This document shows, one piece after another, positions 13,493 to 14,403 of a DNA stretch of 14,403 nucleotides. Location: NCBI GenBank assembly GCA_035636195.1, contig DASPZP010000263.1, forward strand, positions 1-14,403, given 5' to 3'. Position 1 is the first letter of the stretch. Every line of letters begins with the position of its first letter. This DNA is from Anaeromyxobacter_A sp035636195. Lineage in GTDB: Bacteria > Myxococcota > Myxococcia > Myxococcales > Anaeromyxobacteraceae. A program made the position numbers and the translations under genes. Under the pieces are notes generated by a model. The model ran no database searches and was not told where the DNA came from. It saw only the letters and a program-made list of their open reading frames with translations.

Positions 13493-13683
13493 TCGCGCTC
13501 TCGCTCGCCTTGGGCGTGGCCGCCTGGCTCTTCTTCCTGTGGTCGGTGCGGAGCGGCCAGTACGACGATCCGGAGGGGCCGAAGTACCGGATGCTGGAGG
13601 ACGATCCCGACGAGCGGAAGCCTCCGCCGGCGCCTCCCACCCGCCGCGCGCCACCGGCGGCCAAGGGTGAACATGATTCGTGA
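13474..13683 (+). CDS. ccoS: cbb3 oxidase maturation protein CcoS
   Basis: This 69-aa protein has an N-terminal membrane helix (about 4-24), then the CcoS signature SVRSGQYDDPEGPKYRMLED and a Pro/Arg-rich tail. CcoS is required for cofactor insertion into cbb3 in bacteria studied. The ATG at 13474 lies inside the 3' end of ccoI (19-nt overlap), matching the usual ccoI-ccoS order. It is the last gene of the operon and is followed by a long non-coding gap. Confidence 0.92.
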   Translation: MDLGFLIALSLALGVAAWLFFLWSVRSGQYDDPEGPKYRMLEDDPDERKPPPAPPTRRAPPAAKGEHDS

Positions 13684-13688
13684 GCACG

Positions 13689-13701
13689 CGAGCTTCGCTC
13701 G
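13689..13701 (+). terminator. Short hairpin after ccoS
   Basis: CGAGC (13689-13693) and GCTCG (13697-13701) form a 5-bp stem with a TTC loop, five bases after the ccoS stop. No T-tract follows, so its role as a terminator is doubtful. Confidence 0.25.
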
Positions 13702-13763
13702 ACGGGGCGAGGGCGCAGCCGCTCATCATCCATCTCATCTCCTCCCAGCTCGTCGTGCGGTGC

Positions 13764-13780
13764 AGACCGGCGGGCGGTCT
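13764..13780 (+). terminator. Possible terminator hairpin downstream of the cco operon
   Basis: AGACCG (13764-13769) and CGGTCT (13775-13780) form a perfect 6-bp stem with a 5-nt loop, and outer TGC/GCA can pair across a small bulge. There is no following T-run, so this would be a weak or non-canonical terminator for the cco operon. Confidence 0.3.
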
Positions 13781-13921
13781 CGGGCAGTGAAGTGAAAGGC
13801 AGCGAACGGCGCGCGCCTGGGTGCTGGGCGGGCGGCGCCGGACGATTGCCGCGTGCGAGGCGGCGTCGCGCGATCGAGACGGTTCCCGCAAGATCGGCAT
13901 ACAAGAAGAGGCGTTCCTCGA

Positions 13922-13961
13922 CTCCCTCTTCCCCGGCGGGGCAAGGGCTGGTGAGAGGGGC
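13922..13961. repeat. C-rich/G-rich imperfect palindromic repeat in the gap
   Basis: CTCCCTCTTCCCCGG on the left and GGTGAGAGGGG on the right form an imperfect palindrome of the style of dispersed intergenic repeats in GC-rich bacteria. It resembles the insert inside ccoI. Membership of one family is inferred from two diverged copies only. Confidence 0.45.
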
Positions 13962-14205
13962 AGCCGCTGGACGGTCATGGCGTCGCGCTGCCAGCCACCC
14001 TACCCAACGGGGAGTGAATGAGCGCTTGACCCGCTCCTGAGCGAATCCGGCTCACGCGAGCGCGATGCCGCGAAACGACGGCCTACGAAGCGCCCCGCGC
14101 CCGTGCGCCTGCCGCAAACTCCTCGTCGCTCCCCCGGCGCAGGGGCCCAGGCGAAATCGCGCTGGTGAGCCCGCCAGGCGCCTTCCCGGAGGCTGCGAGA
14201 TCCGG

Positions 14206-14214
14206 TGTTACAAA
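14206..14214 (+). promoter_or_regulatory. Possible extended -10 before the HNH-like gene
   Basis: TGTTACAAA is an unusually AT-rich patch 26 nt before the ATG and resembles an extended -10 (TGn then TACAAA). No clear -35 lies upstream at the expected distance. Confidence 0.3.
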
Positions 14215-14239
14215 TGGAGTACCTTCACTGGAGGTCTCC

Positions 14240-14403
14240 ATGCACTACAGCGCTCCATCCTCCCTCGACTCGGCCGCCCTCGCGCGGCGCCTCGGCGAGC
14301 TCGCCGGTTGCGAGCGCGAGGTCCAGGTCGAGTTCCTGCTGCACCTGGCCGAGTTTGACACCCGCCGCGCCTGGGCCGAAGCGGGGCACCGTTCCTTGTG
14401 GGA
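14240..14403 (+). CDS. N-terminus of HNH-endonuclease-like protein, cut by the right edge
   Basis: Only the first 54 codons are present, with no stop, so the gene is partial. GGAGG lies five bases before the ATG at 14240. The visible part has LARRLGELAGCEREVQVEF, then LLHLAEFDTRRAWAEAG and GHRSLW. This pattern resembles the N-terminal domain found before the HNH nuclease domain in a multi-copy protein family of Anaeromyxobacter and relatives. The HNH catalytic motif itself lies beyond the window, so nuclease activity is inferred from family resemblance only. It appears to be transcribed separately from the cco operon. Confidence 0.6.
   Translation, partial: MHYSAPSSLDSAALARRLGELAGCEREVQVEFLLHLAEFDTRRAWAEAGHRSLW

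Larger units (their letters stand above)
13684..14239. other. Non-coding gap between ccoS and the HNH-like gene
   Basis: This 556-nt stretch has no convincing gene on either strand; the open frames in it do not look like protein. It contains two small hairpins just after ccoS, a C-rich/G-rich repeat, and close to the right end a possible promoter for the HNH-like gene. The remaining sequence, about 13970-14200, shows nothing I can name. Confidence 0.6.

Noticed and set aside
11176..13683. 835-codon plus-strand open frame across ccoI
   Set aside because: Only its last 69 codons (ccoS) are real; the rest is a frame-shifted read of ccoI.
13446..13904. 152-codon minus-strand frame in the gap after ccoS
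   Set aside because: Composition is non-protein-like, it runs antisense into ccoS and ccoI, and no ribosome site or motif supports it.
11738..13978. 746-codon minus-strand open frame opposite ccoI and ccoS
   Set aside because: No domain, biased composition, fully explained as antisense of real genes.

Overview
The window is very GC-rich, with G or C at most third codon positions, and nearly all of it is coding. It carries a cbb3-type oxidase operon in the order of the rhizobial fix genes, a two-component biotin pair, an ECF sigma/anti-sigma cluster, and at the right edge the start of an HNH-endonuclease-like protein. Together with a dispersed GC-rich repeat, this fits a Myxococcota/deltaproteobacterium-type organism such as Anaeromyxobacter. 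The taxonomy is inferred from gene style; no marker gene is present.

Left block (1-3766, all minus strand). Read in the direction of transcription it encodes an ECF sigma factor, a membrane anti-sigma factor (ATGA overlap), a 94-aa lipoprotein, an exported DUF4331 protein, and a TPR protein with a lipoprotein-like signal that runs off the left edge. Gaps are 85, 27 and 19 nt after the sigma/anti-sigma pair. It looks like a self-regulated envelope system whose physiological output is unknown.

Middle block (3955-5561, minus strand). A BioH-like esterase and a BioC-like methyltransferase overlap by ATGA. Together they would handle the methyl-ester cap used to make the pimeloyl part of biotin. 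A good sigma-70-type promoter sits so close to the bioH GTG that the message may be nearly leaderless.

Right block (5758-13683, plus strand). One tightly packed operon: ccoN, a CcoO-CcoP fusion with two c-type haem sites, a haem-less CcoP-like membrane protein, a CcoQ-like peptide, ccoG, a FixH-like protein, a TauE/SafE (DsbD_2-like) membrane protein, the copper ATPase ccoI, and ccoS. The first four build the high-affinity terminal oxidase; the rest supply copper and assembly functions. From ccoQ onward most genes overlap, suggesting translational coupling.

Right edge (13684-14403). A 556-nt non-coding gap with two weak hairpins and one copy of a C-rich/G-rich repeat is followed by the first 54 codons of the HNH-endonuclease-like gene. 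A similar repeat lies in frame inside ccoI. No tRNA, rRNA, CRISPR array, insertion sequence or integrase was seen.
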